From: Echiichthys vipera | Taxonomy: Eukaryota > Chordata > Actinopteri > Perciformes > Trachinidae | Length of the DNA: 64,000 bases | Direction of reading: 5' to 3' | Assembly (NCBI GenBank): GCA_963691815.1 | Contig: OY829655.1 | Coordinates: forward strand, 30,160,771 to 30,224,770 | Part shown: positions 1 to 11,248 of the stretch, in pieces | How positions within the stretch are numbered: the first letter of the stretch is position 1 | Layout: each line of letters starts with the position of its first letter | Program-made: the position numbers and the translations under genes | The notes under the pieces: model-generated | The model's input: the letters and a program-made list of their open reading frames with translations, nothing else | What the model was told of the DNA's origin: nothing | Database searches by the model: none

Positions 1-720
1 TAGATGCAAAACTACCAGAAAAAGATGCAAAATGACTAAAAATAGATGCAAAACCACCACAAAAAGATGCAAAATGAGTAAAAATAGATGCAAAACCAGC
101 ACAAAAAGATGCAAAATGACTAAAAATAGATGCAAAACCACCACAAAAATATGCAAAATGACTAAAAATAGATGCAAAACCACCATAAAAAGATGCAAAA
201 TGACTACAAATAGATGCAAAACCACCACAAAAAGATGCAAAATGACTACAAATAGATGCAAAACTATAAGAAAAAGATGCAAAATGACTACAAATAGATG
301 CAAAACCACCACAAAAAGATGAAAAATGACTAAAAATAGATGCAAAACTATAAGAAAAAGATGCAAATGACTAAAAACAGATGCAAAACCACCACAAAAA
401 GATGCAAAATGAGTAAAAATAGATGCAAAACCAGCACAAAAAGATGCAAAATGACTAAAAATAGATGCAAAACCACCACAAAAATATGCAAAATGACTAA
501 AAATAGATGCAAAACCACCATAAAAAGATGCAAAATGACTAAAAATAGATGCAAAACCACCACAAAAAGATGCAAAATGACTAAAAATAGATGCAAAACC
601 ACCATAAAAAGATGCAAAATGACTAAAAATAGATGCAAAACTATAAGAAAAAGATGCAAATGACTAAAAATGTAGGTAAAATGACCATAAAGAGAAACAA
701 AATGACCACAAAACCACTAA
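1..720. repeat. 42-bp minisatellite (two 21-bp half units)
   Basis: About 16 tandem units of 42 bp. Each is made of two related 21-bp halves, one centred on GATGCAAAACCACCACAAAA and one on GATGCAAAATGACTAAAAAT. Marker variants (CCAGCAC, AAATATGC, CTATAAG) recur about 335 and 293 bp apart, so there is a higher-order repeat of 7-8 units. The array decays after about 660. Because 42 is a multiple of 3, long open frames appear on both strands with a 14-residue period; I do not regard them as genes. The array probably lies in an htr2a intron. Confidence 0.9.
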
Positions 721-902
721 AAGTCGACTCTTTGAGTCTGAGTGTTCTGTTCCTCGGTGCGGGGGCCTCTAACTGGTCTGTGCCCAGGGGCCCATGGGCT
801 CAGGATACGCCCGTGTCTGCAGGTAAAGGGAAAATAAGGGCTTTTGGTTTTGGGGTGAAACTGTCCCTTTAACTCTCTGAACACGTCTTCCAACACTGTC
901 AC

Positions 903-1117
903 TGTGTGTGTGTGTTTGCGTGCGTGTGTGTGCGTGTATGTGTGTGTGTGTGTGTGTCTGTTTGTGTATATGTGTGTGTGTGTTTGTGTGTATGTGTGTG
1001 TGTGTGTGTTTGTGTGTATGTGTGTGTGTGTGTGTTTGTGTGTATGTGTGTGTGTGTTTGTGTGTATGTGTGTGTGTGTGTGTTTGTGTGTATGTGTGTG
1101 TGTCTGTGTTTGTGTTG
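903..1117. repeat. GT-rich compound microsatellite
   Basis: GT dinucleotides are interrupted regularly by TTTGTGTGTATG, giving a second-order period of about 30 bp. The open frames here (runs of Cys-Val or Thr-His) are artefacts of the repeat. Confidence 0.95.
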
Positions 1118-1175
1118 TTTCTCAGCAGGAGTGTTAAAATGTCTCATCCAGAAACTGGAATGAGACCAATCGGTT

Positions 1176-1177
<2 letters not shown>

Positions 1178-1214
<37 letters not shown>

Positions 1215-1223
1215 CACACACAC
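1178..1223. repeat. CA microsatellite
   Basis: CA dinucleotides with a single G interruption. It lies 60 bp from the preceding GT array and in inverted orientation to it, so the two could pair. Confidence 0.95.
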
Positions 1224-1905
1224 GTCCAACTGTGCCGTATTACAGTGAAAGAGCCGCTGTGTGATTCAGACTTTCCGCGGTTTACGGAACAAACACACAC
1301 GAGGAAATCAAAGTGAGTGATTCTGACAGTGACGGGGAAACGAGTTCACTGTGGAGACGACAGGATCCTTCATGAGGCCGGGGAGAGGAACGCCGTCTGA
1401 CAGAGAGCTGAAGCTGTGGAAATGTTCTGAATATAGAGAATATTCACACTGGAAAGTATTTATTTATTTATTTAACGTTTTCTGCCCCGTCAGCAGCAGG
1501 ACTGGGATCACCCACCGGAGGTTTGGATGGATACAAATGTTTATTTTGAATATTTAAGTGAAATTAAAACAGGAAACAAAACAAAATAAATCAGAATAAT
1601 AAAGAAAAAAGGATCAAATCATTTCAAGCAGACAAAAATAAAGAAAAAACACATTAAAAAATAATTTAAAGGAGAAACAAACAATGAACATTTATAATTT
1701 AATCTACATTTTTAACATTAAATGTTGTCCCTTGTCCATAATTAGTAGTATTATATTGTTTATAATGATTATTATAATTTTAATTTATAACTAATATAAT
1801 AAATATATCAATTACCACTTATATTTATAACTTTATAACTAAAAAACAGCTTAGTTTGCACAATTTCGTTTAAGCAATTGGAAAAAACAGTAAAAAGATG
1901 CAGAT
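1224..1905. other. Unique non-coding stretch, AT-rich half
   Basis: No gene, RNA or repeat family recognised. Bases 1555-1860 are strongly AT-rich. The short open frame at 1351-1557 has no recognisable motif. Confidence 0.6.
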
Positions 1906-2135
1906 GCAGCGCGGTGCAGCGTGGTGGTGCAGCGTGATGGTGCAGCGTGGTGGAGCATGGAGCAGCGTGGTGGAGCAGCGTGGTGGAGCGTGATGGTGCA
2001 GCGTGGTGGTGCAGCGTGGTGGAGCAGCGTGGTGGTGCAGCGTGGTGGAGCGTGGTGGTGCAGCGTGATGGTGCAGCGTGGTGGTGCAGCGTGGTGCAGC
2101 AGCGTGGTGCAGCAGCGTGGTGCAGCAGCGTCGTC
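1906..2135. repeat. GCAGCGTGGTGG minisatellite
   Basis: Tandem, imperfect units of about 12-15 bp built from GTGGTG and GAGCAGC, strongly G-biased on the + strand. Open frames occur on both strands because the units are mostly multiples of 3. Confidence 0.85.
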
Positions 2136-2204
2136 GGTTCCGGCTTTAATCCGTCCAGAGCTGCTGCTGTGATCTGAACCCCCACAGTCTGATAATCACA
2201 CCGG

Positions 2205-2205
<1 letters not shown>

Positions 2206-2274
<69 letters not shown>
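2206..2274. repeat. GT microsatellite
   Basis: About 34 uninterrupted GT units. Confidence 0.95.
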
Positions 2275-2277
<3 letters not shown>

Positions 2278-2431
2278 TGTTAATGCTGCTTCTATCCCTT
2301 TTTATGAAAACTGATCCATTCCTTTCACAGCTGACGACACGGTTACGTCGACACTGCAGACGCACTGATCCAGACGGCTTCAGTACTCCAGGACTAAAAT
2401 ACTTTTATTCTGTCTCTCACACCCGAGAAAT

Positions 2432-2898
2432 CCGTAACACGTCACACGAATTGATGACGTCATGGCGATGCGTGGCTTTGTTTCCAGATCTTTCCGTAGA
2501 CCTCTGAGTTTTTGTGCGTCTTGTCGACTGTTTTTGAATCTTTTCATCGACCAAATCTGCAGTAAACACTCCACCTCCGCATCACACCAACGTGAACCTT
2601 TCACCGCCATTGTTTGAAATGTCCGCGCATGCTCCCTCCTTCTTTTTTCTACGTCCCAACAGGCGCACAGGAAATGACCTCAGAACCGCCGTAGGCCTCG
2701 TGCTCGTACACGTGCGCACGCTCGTGCTCGTACATGTGCAAACGTGCTTTACTAAAGCCCACCTCTCCCAAACGGCCGTGGACGACAACCGTGCTGCTCC
2801 TCGACGTGGTACGGTTGCACTCACACTGGTCAAAGGAACCAGACTTTAGCAGTGCAACGTGCTGGGACACGGTACGGATGGACAGTGTGAGTGCGCCC
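2432..2898 (-). mobile_element. PIF/Harbinger-like element, copy A (one end missing)
   Basis: Homologous to the full copies at 8471 and 63396, but the left end, including that terminal repeat, is replaced by unrelated sequence before 2432. The right terminal repeat ACAGTGTGAGTGCGCCC is intact and is followed by TGA. The Myb/SANT-like frame runs on the - strand from a start at 2610. Its first part is conserved but its end reads into flanking DNA. The perfect CRE palindrome TGACGTCA is present near 2455. Confidence 0.8.
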
Positions 2899-5021
2899 TG
2901 AGTGACAGGTGACCGTAGGCTTCTTTCGCCTCAGCTCCACCTGCTCATGTTTGGAGTCAAGATGGTGTCCTGAACATACGGGTGACGTCACAGAGACTAC
3001 CTCCATATTTTATACAGTCTGTAATAAATCGCAGCTTTTACAACGAGGCTGCAGTGTGATAAAAAAAAACCTTTGAGTCGGTTTCTCTTCTGAATTAAAA
3101 AGTTCTCAGGCTGCAGCTTTCCTCTGAAATGACACCGAAAGTCTTAATCTGTCTCTGCCTTTGTGTCTGCGGCGTCTCCCTCCCCTCTTGTTTTTCTCTC
3201 ACTTGATCCTCTTTCATCTTCCCTCCCACTTCTGTCAAGTTCCTTCTCCTCCGTCTCTGATTTCATGCGTTGAGAGCAGAGAGCTGCCGTCAGGGAGGCA
3301 GGGAGGACGACCAGCGCACTGACAGAGAGCAGCTTTTGTTTGATCGATCTGTGGACTCTGCAGAAGTGACGGATGCTTGGGGCGGTTTATCTGGAGAACG
3401 CAGCGAATCCAGGCGCTCCATCAATAACGCCACCTCGACTAATAACACTTAATCAGCAGGAAGTGAAGCCGACTCATTATATTTTCTGTCTCTTTAGGTC
3501 TCGTGCAAAGTCTCAGAACATGTAAAGACTGCAGGTGGATAAAACTTAAACACACACTGACCCTCACAGTCACAGCCTGGTTTCACTCTGAATCTCGTCA
3601 CCGTGGAGTTTGAATAACAGCAGATTTCATATCTCTTTAAGATTCATGTGTCTTTAGCTTTCGTCCATGTAAAGCGTTTGCCGTGCATCGTGTTAACTGG
3701 CTGCTGTTCAGTGTTTCCTCCAGTCGAGAGTGGAATTGCGGTGGATTCCTGAATGAAGGATGAGACAAAGTGACGACCTTTCGGTATTTCAGGATGTCCG
3801 TCGGGGCTTCAACGACTCGCTCGCTCCTGAAATTCACACCACTTTATTGTGTCCAGTGCCCGACACTGCCCCCACGATTTCAGGTGGTGCTGCAATGCAA
3901 GCTTACGGGATACGTGCAGAAATACAGACGCAATGCACGCAAAGTACGGGCAGAAGGCTCCATCTGTATGCGTATCTAACGTAGAGCATAAATGAGCCTT
4001 TAAGCAGATCTTGTGCCAACGTGTGCACTTGTTTTTCAAAGTGTTGTAGCAGACACGTTTGTTGCAAAGTCTGACACTTTCACACTAATAGTGAGATAAA
4101 AAGTACCAGAGTGATAAGAAGTCCTAGAGATTGCTTGATAAGCAGACTATAATAAATAATGAACTGCCTTTTTCAGTGTGTGCACACTTTGGGTCAATAT
4201 GAAAGTGCCGGCAAGACACCTGTGCACATATGCACTGGGTCACATATCACAGCAGTAAACCTGGACACACCAGACGCTTTGTTGGCACTCGAGCAATTGG
4301 ACTGAATAGGACCATTTTAAGTCTAATAATACGTCTATGGTGGCTGCACAAAGATGCAAATAATTATATACACACACACAATGATGTGAGCAGATAGTTG
4401 GAAACCTGAGCATTTGCCTCTTCAGTGTGAAACAGGCCAGAGGAGGACGAAGAAATACGTCTTTTATGGTTTTAAAGACTGGAACCACACAGCTGCTTTC
4501 CTGTCAAACCATCCCGGCTTAATGAGAGTTATCTGTCTCTGACGCTCCTTCTCCCGACGTGCAGCAACGATTTCTGCCCGCCCTCACTGCGCCTGTCAAT
4601 CTCCAACCTCCGCACCCTCCTCCTCTTCTTCCTCGTCTCCCGGCTCTGCCTCTATCTCCATCTCTGCCTCCCCGTGTGTGTTAGGAGCAGGTAATGAGAG
4701 CGCGGTGTGAGGGAGATTGCTCGGCTATCGTCTCCTGCCCAGTTCCTGTTGATACGGAGGGTGTACTTACGGCTATCTTACCTTCACTTTTCATTAGTTT
4801 CCTGATAAACTGTGAGCGCAGAAGGACGGAGAGAGAAACGACAAAACTGCAACAGAAACAAAAATGCTGAATTAAGAATAAATGATAAGCAGCATATAAC
4901 GCGCTGCTTTCGGGGCGATTGCCACTGAAGTCCAAGTGCAATTCATTTACACACTTACACACAAATCTATAATCTACAGTGGTCATGTCTAATTAGTCTA
5001 CAAAAGGGACTTTGATGTGCA
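2899..5021. other. htr2a: Unique sequence, probable htr2a intron
   Basis: No exon recognised. I looked on the + strand for the receptor exon encoding TM3-TM4 (the [21 protein letters not shown] type of sequence) and did not find it, so it should lie left of the window. The stretch 4690-4990 is free of simple repeats and looks unlike the surrounding repeats, but I have no evidence of function. Confidence 0.5.
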
Positions 5022-5304
5022 GTGTGATTGGTTGTTAGCACTGTCGCCTCACAGCGAGAAGGTTCCTGGTTTGAATCCCAGCTGGGTCCCTTCTGTGTGG
5101 AGTTTGCATGTTGTCCCCGTGTCTGCGTGGGTTTTCTCCGGGTTCTCCGGTTTCCTCCCACAGTCCAAAGACGGGCAGGTGTTCGGTTCATTGATGACTC
5201 TAAATCACCCGTAGGTGTGAATGGTTGTCTGTCTCTGTTCGTCTCTATGTGTCCTGTGATAGACTGGCGTCCTGTCCAGGGTGGACCCCGCCTCATGCCT
5301 GATG
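5022..5304 (+). mobile_element. tRNA-derived SINE (V-SINE/Mermaid-like), copy 1
   Basis: The head has GTTAGCACTGTCGCCTCACA and a degenerate box B (GGTTTGAATCCC). The core CTCCGGGTTCTCCGGTTTCC and the distal CTGGCGTCCTGTCCAGGGTG are shared by five other copies here. The 3' tail is missing after 5304. The family name is from memory of fish SINEs; the six-copy homology is seen directly. Confidence 0.75.
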
Positions 5305-5870
5305 TTCCTTTTGTCATGAGTACTTTCACAAAGAACGCAAATATTACGCAGAGATAGGGCGACAATTTTTCTCTGTAACAAGGTCAACAAGGTGAATTTT
5401 TGCAGCACGAGGTTTAGAAAACAAAATGGAAGACAGTAAACTTAACTCCTCTGAGCGCATACCAGACCCAGACCTCCTGTTCTTCCCTTTCACAATAAAA
5501 GAGCACATCACTGGTATGAATTTTTGCACGAGTGCAATCTGCATTTTTGTGTAAAGGCCTTTAGAGTGAGTCACTATTTGTGTGTTTGTTCTCTTGTTTT
5601 TTGCTACTTGCAGCTGATTGATGCAAATATGTTTCATAAATGTCTAATATCTCACTAATAACACACCTCTCTTGTGTTCTTTCTAACAACTAAGACTAAA
5701 GACGTGTGAAAAAATAGGTCATGTTGTTTCACGGGACGTACCTGAGGCGGTTCCCGGCACATTAACCTCTGACATAAACCAGCTGTCAGTTTGAGCCACC
5801 ACACACGTACGTGAGTCAGAGATGGGTGTGTAATCTTCTCCTCTCTGTGCTGCTTCCTTCCTCTCTGCAG
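5305..5870 (+). other. htr2a: Last htr2a intron, 3' part
   Basis: Unique sequence running into a good 3' splice site. A pyrimidine-rich tract (CTTCCTTCCTCTCTGCAG) ends in AG at 5869-5870. Confidence 0.75.
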
Positions 5871-6733
5871 GGATCTCCATGCCCATCCCTGTGCTGGGAC
5901 TCAGAGACCACTCCAAAGTCTTCAAAGATGGCAGCTGCCTGCTGACAGATAACAACTTTGTGCTGGTCGGCTCCTTCGTGGCCTTCTTCGTGCCCCTCAC
6001 CATCATGGTCGTCACCTACTTCCTGACCATCAGAGCCCTGCAGAACGAAGCCACGCTCTGCTTGGACCAGCTGGTGCCTCGGCCCAAGTGGAGCACGACG
6101 TTCACCTTGAGCTTCTTACCGCAAACCTCGCTGTCCTCCGAGAAGCTCTTCAGACGTTCGATAAGCCGCGAGGCCGGGGGTAGAGGAAGCAGCGGCGGCC
6201 TGGGCGGCACCCGCGGGAGCGTCTCTGGCTCGCTGTTTGGACGGCGCACCATGCAATCCATCAGCAATGAGCAGAAGGCGTCCAAAGTCCTCGGGGTGGT
6301 GTTTTTTCTCTTTGTGGTCATGTGGTGCCCGTTTTTCATCACCAACGTGCTGGTGGTGGTGTGTGACCCGGCGGTGTGCGACGCAGGACTCATGGGGGGT
6401 CTGCTGAACGTTTTCGTGTGGGTCGGATATTTGTCCTCCGCAGTGAACCCGCTGGTCTACACACTGTTTAATAAAACGTACCGAGCAGCGTTCCTGCGCT
6501 ACGTTCGCTGCCAGTACCAGCCGGAGAAGAAGCCTCTGCAGCTCATACTGGTGAACACCATCCCGCCGATTGCGTACAGCTCCACTCAGCTGCCGCTGGG
6601 CGACATCGGGAAGCTACGAAACGGAGTGGTGCACTCTAGTGGCAAGGTGAAGGACTTCTCTTTACCTGGACAGAAAACAGAGAAGCGTAGGCACGACAAA
6701 AGACACGGAGACAAGGACGAGAGCTGTGTGTGA
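5871..6733 (+). CDS. htr2a: Serotonin receptor 2A, last coding exon
   Basis: C-terminal half of a Gq-coupled class A GPCR for serotonin in the plasma membrane. The exon starts after AG at 5870 and its first two bases complete a split Gly codon. Counting that Gly as residue 1: extracellular loop 2 with its disulphide Cys at 23, TM5 about 30-54, intracellular loop 3 about 55-137, TM6 about 140-164 with the toggle Trp 152 in MWCPFF, and TM7 about 176-199 with NPLVY at 193-197. The tail ends in SCV, the PDZ-binding end typical of 5-HT2A, and the stop is TGA. EATLC, SLSSEKLF and GRRTMQSISNEQKA match 5-HT2A rather than 2B or 2C. Odd points are a Gly/Ser-rich insertion in loop 3 (about 103-121) and Ala 38 where human has Ser 5.46. 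The reading frame is intact. Earlier exons are off-window. I cannot tell which teleost duplicate this is. Confidence 0.95.
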
Positions 6734-8105
6734 AGGTCGATCCTGTGAGACTCAAAGAGGAGATAAGAACTGAACCTTCTGTGGTCACATCATACTGACA
6801 AACGGTCAAAGGTTTGAGGGTTAAAGTGCCAAAGACAAAGTGCCTCCCAGTCAGGACTTTCCAGAAACATTAGGTTCCCCAGCCTGTCAAGAAAATTGAA
6901 GGTACAGTGTTTTTATTTCAGTGCATCCTGAGTCCTCAGATCCATTCCTCATGAACAGGGTCTAGATCAAGTCAAGCTGGGCGTACACTGAACCGCACGA
7001 CTCACTTCGCCAGGCATAGTTTGTCGGATCATAGCCTGACCAACTGCTTCTGGCAGCCCATCGGACGTTTGGAGGAATTTCCAACAGACATTTCGGTCGT
7101 CCGTCCAAAAGCTACAAGTCGATGTTCCACGGTCAGTGCCTTTTTTTCTCACTGCACCTGCGCGAAGAGTGTCTCAAAGTGTCGTGACGACACGACACGT
7201 CAAAGGGATGTACAAAGCTTGGTTGTTGGTTGTTCAAAACAATAGATCTTGCAGGAGACAACAAGTGATGAACAAAGGTGTAACCATGTGGGGAAGATAT
7301 GGGAGAGGTAAAAGCTCAAAGCCGACACTTACGTGGTGTCAGAGACCTTCGCTAGAAAACTACCTACTACTTCTACCTGCCTCAGCGTTTTCCAACAAAC
7401 CTTTTTATTGTCGAGAGCCAGAATGGGACATTTTATTTTATATATGTCACGTGCGGTGTGAGCACATAAACCGCAAGCTTTGACGCTTAACTCGTAAAGT
7501 ACGAGTTAGGCTTAAACATTTCCAAAATCAAGTACAGCGTGTGTCTAGCTTTAGCGAGTTCCTTATTACAACAACCCCAGATTATGTCAACCAGTGCTTG
7601 TTTCATGGATTCGAATCCCTAAAGGTGTCAGAGCCTAGTTGTTTACTTGTTGAGAGTGGAAGGACGGTCCATGTGGAGGATACGAGACTTTCTGTGACAG
7701 AACAAACTGAAAGTCTTTGGACAAAATGGTAGAAAAAGATTTTGTAGACTCTTTGCAGCGTCCTCAGCTGCCCTGCCATTCCTCCCCGTCACCAATCACC
7801 AGTCCTCTACCTCCCATCATACCTTTGGGTGGATCAGCACAGATTAGGCTGGATTTTTGCCACTTTATCAGATGTTCGGAGTCGAGGAGGGAGAGCCAGG
7901 ATGAGCCTGACACACGGGGGACTGCAGACTCCGACAGAAGCTGCCAAATGTACATGGGCAGGAAAAAGGCTCCTGCTGCTGCTGCTGCTGTGTTTTCTGT
8001 TGAAAATAACAAGGATACATATTCTCCAGAGAGACGACGTAAATAGATCTATATTTGTATTTTGTGCAGATGTATATGTGAATAAATGTATTTGACTGTT
8101 GAGGT
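6734..8105 (+). other. htr2a: Probable htr2a 3' UTR
   Basis: About 1.35 kb of unique sequence without a recognisable frame or transposon, running to an AATAAA at 8081. It includes a short CTG run near 7975. The extent is inferred from the stop codon and the first good poly(A) signal. Confidence 0.5.
8081..8086 (+). terminator. htr2a: Candidate poly(A) signal of htr2a
   Basis: AATAAA followed by a T/G-rich stretch (TGTATTTGACTGTTGAGG), as expected of a cleavage site with a downstream element. A weaker alternative AATAAA lies near 8415, beyond the CA repeat. Confidence 0.5.
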
Positions 8106-8216
8106 TTAAAAAGACAGGTTATTTAAAAGTGATGCAGTGTGAAGATTGTAAAACGAGATTACGATAGAAGGAAATGAAGAGGATTTACTACAGATGTTTC
8201 CACTGTAAAAGTCTCT

Positions 8217-8219
<3 letters not shown>

Positions 8220-8306
<87 letters not shown>
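8220..8306. repeat. CA microsatellite
   Basis: About 43 uninterrupted CA units, just downstream of the likely htr2a 3' end. Confidence 0.97.
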
Positions 8307-8308
<2 letters not shown>

Positions 8309-8470
8309 CCAGAGCATAGTTGTTTTCCAGGAACATTAAGCTTCTTTCTTCAGTTTTTCACGTTGTAACAAAACGTTTGGTAGTTGGTTGCCACTTGTTT
8401 TAATATGGGTTTAAAATAAATGCGCTGCAGGATTCGTGCATGAAGGTAGACCTGAACGGTGGATGTGTTA

Positions 8471-9073
8471 GGGTGCACTCACACTGTCCTTCCGCACCGG
8501 GCCAAAACCGGTTTTTCGTCTAAAGCCTAGTGCGTTTGACCAGTGTGAGTGCAACCGCTCCGCGCATAACTGCGGCCAGCGGGCTCTCCATGGCCCGCCT
8601 GAGAGAGGTGGGCTTTAGTAAAGCGCGTTTGCACATGTACGAGCATGAGGGTGCGCACGTCTACGAGCACGATGCCTACGGCAGTTCTGACGTCGTTTAT
8701 GTGCGCCTGTTCGGACATAGAAAAAAGAAGGAGGGACCATGCGCGGACATTTAACAACAACAACAATGGCGGTGAAAGGTTCACGTTGGTGTGATGCGGA
8801 GGTGGAGTGTTTACTGCAGATTTGGTCGATGAAAAGTTTCAAAAACAGTCGACAAGACGCACAAAAACTCCGAGCTCTACGGAAAGATTTGGAAACAAAG
8901 CCACGCATCGCCATGACGTCATCAATGCGTGTGACGTGTTACGGCGTGATGACGTATAGGCAGCAAGAAGCATTCTCCGAGGCCCAGGTAGTGTGAGTAC
9001 AAACGGGCCTGGAGGGGGGGACAAGTACCCTAAAGCACGGGGAGCGGTGCGGAAGGACAGTGTGAGTGCGCCC
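8471..9073 (+). mobile_element. PIF/Harbinger-like element, copy B (complete)
   Basis: A 603-bp element with inverted ends GGGTGCACTCACACTGTCC and GGACAGTGTGAGTGCGCCC, flanked by TTA on both sides (8468-8470 and 9074-9076). The 3-bp TTA duplication and GGG start suit PIF/Harbinger, whose usual target is TWA. The Myb/SANT-like frame is open on the + strand from ATG 8766 to TGA at 8996. Its start carries the helix-1 signature WCDAEVECLLQIW. There is no transposase, so it is non-autonomous. Confidence 0.85.
8766..8996 (+). CDS. Myb/SANT-like short ORF inside Harbinger-like copy B
   Basis: A 76-residue frame present in the same place in copies A, B, C, E and K. The N-terminal part has the W-x-D-x-E-V-x-x-L-L-x-I-W pattern of the trihelix Myb/SANT domain found in Harbinger-encoded Myb-like proteins. 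The remainder does not clearly complete the three-helix fold. Copies differ mainly by single substitutions such as R/S and G/A. It may be a left-over first exon of the autonomous element's DNA-binding protein rather than an expressed protein. Confidence 0.4.
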   Translation: MAVKGSRWCDAEVECLLQIWSMKSFKNSRQDAQKLRALRKDLETKPRIAMTSSMRVTCYGVMTYRQQEAFSEAQVV

Positions 9074-9468
9074 TTAAAGTGCTTCAGGCTGAATTATAAA
9101 AGCTGTTTGACGGCAAAATCGAAGGAAAAAGTTGAGTGGACGCAGCACAAATTCGCTCTGCGCTCACTCATCAAATTTACATGAATCAAAGACGCCCTGT
9201 ACAGGTTTCTTGTACGGTTAGATTTGAACTTTTATATCATTATCTTATTAAGTTTTGTTTGTTTGCTAGCAGTCTTCATCTTCACTTCCTTTACTTGAGG
9301 ATTGCCGCGTTCGTTGGCGCGTTACGAGTCGTCTTTACATAAATGTTTTTTCATGAACATTTTGGAGATTCACATTAGAAAAGCTGGGGTCATCCCTGTG
9401 TGTTCCCCGGGCGCATAAGCCTCGGCCTTCGCTGATTGAAATCCGCATCTTGTTGGGGTTGGGGGGGT
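9074..9468. other. Unique non-coding stretch
   Basis: Nothing recognised apart from a short G-run near 9461. Confidence 0.6.
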
Positions 9469-9476
9469 AGGGTTAG

Positions 9477-9740
9477 GCCTGTGAATGTTCTCATTTGTCC
9501 AGGTCGTCGTTCTCTTCAAAGCAGTTTCAGTCCAAAGCAACTGGACTTGGTTATTTGTCAGGAAGACGTTTCACCTCTCATCCAAGAGGCTTCATCAGTT
9601 CATGTACGCATCTGACCAGGCTGGGACTGGACCAGGACCAGGACCAGGCTGAGACTGGACCAGGACCAGGCTGGGACTGGACCAGGACCAGGACCAGGCT
9701 GAGACTGGACCAGGACCAGGACCAGGCTGGGACTGGTCCA
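9477..9740 (-). mobile_element. VNTR-bearing retroposon, copy 1
   Basis: Flanked exactly by the 8-bp direct repeat AGGGTTAG (9469-9476 and 9741-9748). The conserved part (9477-9612) carries CAAAGCAGTTTCAGTCCAAA and GAGGCTTCATCAGTTCATG. The 5' part is an internal VNTR of GGACCAGGACCAG and GGCTGGGACTGGACC. Homologous copies lie at 25898 and 37621 in the opposite orientation. The variable-length flanking repeat suggests LINE-driven retroposition. I do not recognise the family. Confidence 0.7.
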
Positions 9741-9748
9741 AGGGTTAG

Positions 9749-10150
9749 AGTCTACATGAGCCTATTTGCCGTGGAATTGTGGAACATCAAACTGATGTGG
9801 AAAAAATAACAGACAGAACATAGGACCCTTTTAAGGATAAGGGTCTGATGGGTACGCTCCTGAAAAGTTTAAAGTTAAAACTTCCTCATATGCACATAAA
9901 CGCTTCAATGCTCGTGTGAAGAAGACCTTTTTATCTCGTAGATGGTGGGATGACTGAGGCCTCTTGTTCTTTCAAACTCAGCGGGCACAATTAACATTAA
10001 AATGTGCAGTTTTATCGGTACTGATTTGTTAATAAAACTCCTCCAAATATTTATATGATCCAGCTTCAGCCGTGGGGCAGCTGCATCGAAAAAGTCCTGC
10101 ATTAAAGATTTCAAATACAAAATTTATCATACGAATAATAATAATGACAA
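9749..10150. other. Unique non-coding stretch
   Basis: Nothing recognised. Confidence 0.6.
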
Positions 10151-10470
10151 CACGGTGGTGTGGTGGTTAGCATGGGGCAGTGGGGCCCTTCTGTGTGGAG
10201 TTTGCATGTTGTCCCCGTGTCTGCGTGGGTTTTCTCCGGGTTCTCCGGTTTCCTCCCACAGTCCAAAGACGTGCAGGTGTTCGGTTCATTGGTGACTCTA
10301 AATCACCCGTAGGTGTGAATGGTTGTCTGTCTCTGTTCGTCTCTATGTGTCCTGTGATAGACTGGCGTCCTGTCCAGGGTGTACCCCGCCTCACGCCCGA
10401 TGTCAGCTGGGATCGGCTCCAGCCCCCCGCGACCCCAACAGGGACAAGAGGCTGAAGATGAATGAATGAT
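10151..10470 (+). mobile_element. V-SINE/Mermaid-like SINE, copy 2
   Basis: It has the head CACGGTGGTGTGGTGGTTAGCA, but the box B region is deleted (it jumps from GTTAGCATGGGGCAG to the core). Core, distal region and the GAATGAATGA-type tail are present. Loss of box B means it cannot be a source copy. Confidence 0.8.
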
Positions 10471-11248
10471 TTGAGCGACCCAGCGACCCCGACAGGTCGG
10501 ATAATGGACCTTGTTTCATATCAACAGTTTTATAGATGTGTCTTTCATAAGAGCAGGGAAAGTGGTTCCTGTGCGTCCATCGATCTCTCCACAAATACCA
10601 TAATGAGAGAACATTGCCGACCGAAGGCAACAAGACGGACAGAGGTGTAAATGAATGTGGAGTAGAAGTGGAACGTAATGAAGATTATGTTCTCTGATGT
10701 TTCCTCTAAATGATGGGTAGAAGTTCACTGCCAACATGTTACTTTTCCATTTACAGGATCCAGCATGTGAGAGGTTTATCATAAATCATACAAACGTCTT
10801 AAGTCTTCACGTTGATGCCGAGCTCCGGGTCTATTAAGAGTCCATGAAAGATGACTGCTGTACGCTTTCTTGTTAGTGGGAGAAAAAAAAAATTTCAGCC
10901 AAATTGAGCAGTGGGGAGGTTATTTATCGTCACCCACAGCTGTTATTTCCAGCAGCAGCAGGTGAAACAGGAGGTAATGGCTCACGAACAACAGTAATGA
11001 AGGGAGAGAAATATTAGCTCAGCAGGTGGCTGCTTTTAGCCGAACAGCAACATTTAGTCGTGATGCATTTTCTTCTTCTACCTGCTGAGTCACAACCCGT
11101 GTTTACATAATGAGACAGAAGAGTCTGGTGCTGCAGGCCGTCCTCATCACGACTCATCACATACAGCACTTTTGTCAGGGCACTTGTCAACGCACTCCTG
11201 AGCCCTGCGTGTAAAACACTAACGCTCCACTATGGTCACTGCTCTGTG
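10471..11248. other. Unique non-coding stretch
   Basis: No gene or repeat family recognised. Confidence 0.6.

Noticed and set aside
899..1300. Long Thr-His/Cys-Val frames over CA/GT repeats (also at 8106, 57639, 61184, 62593)
   Set aside because: Dinucleotide repeats have no stop in two frames; the frames end where the repeats end.
1..5870. Upstream htr2a exons in the window
   Set aside because: No sequence encoding TM1-TM4 motifs was found on the + strand, so they are presumed to lie to the left.
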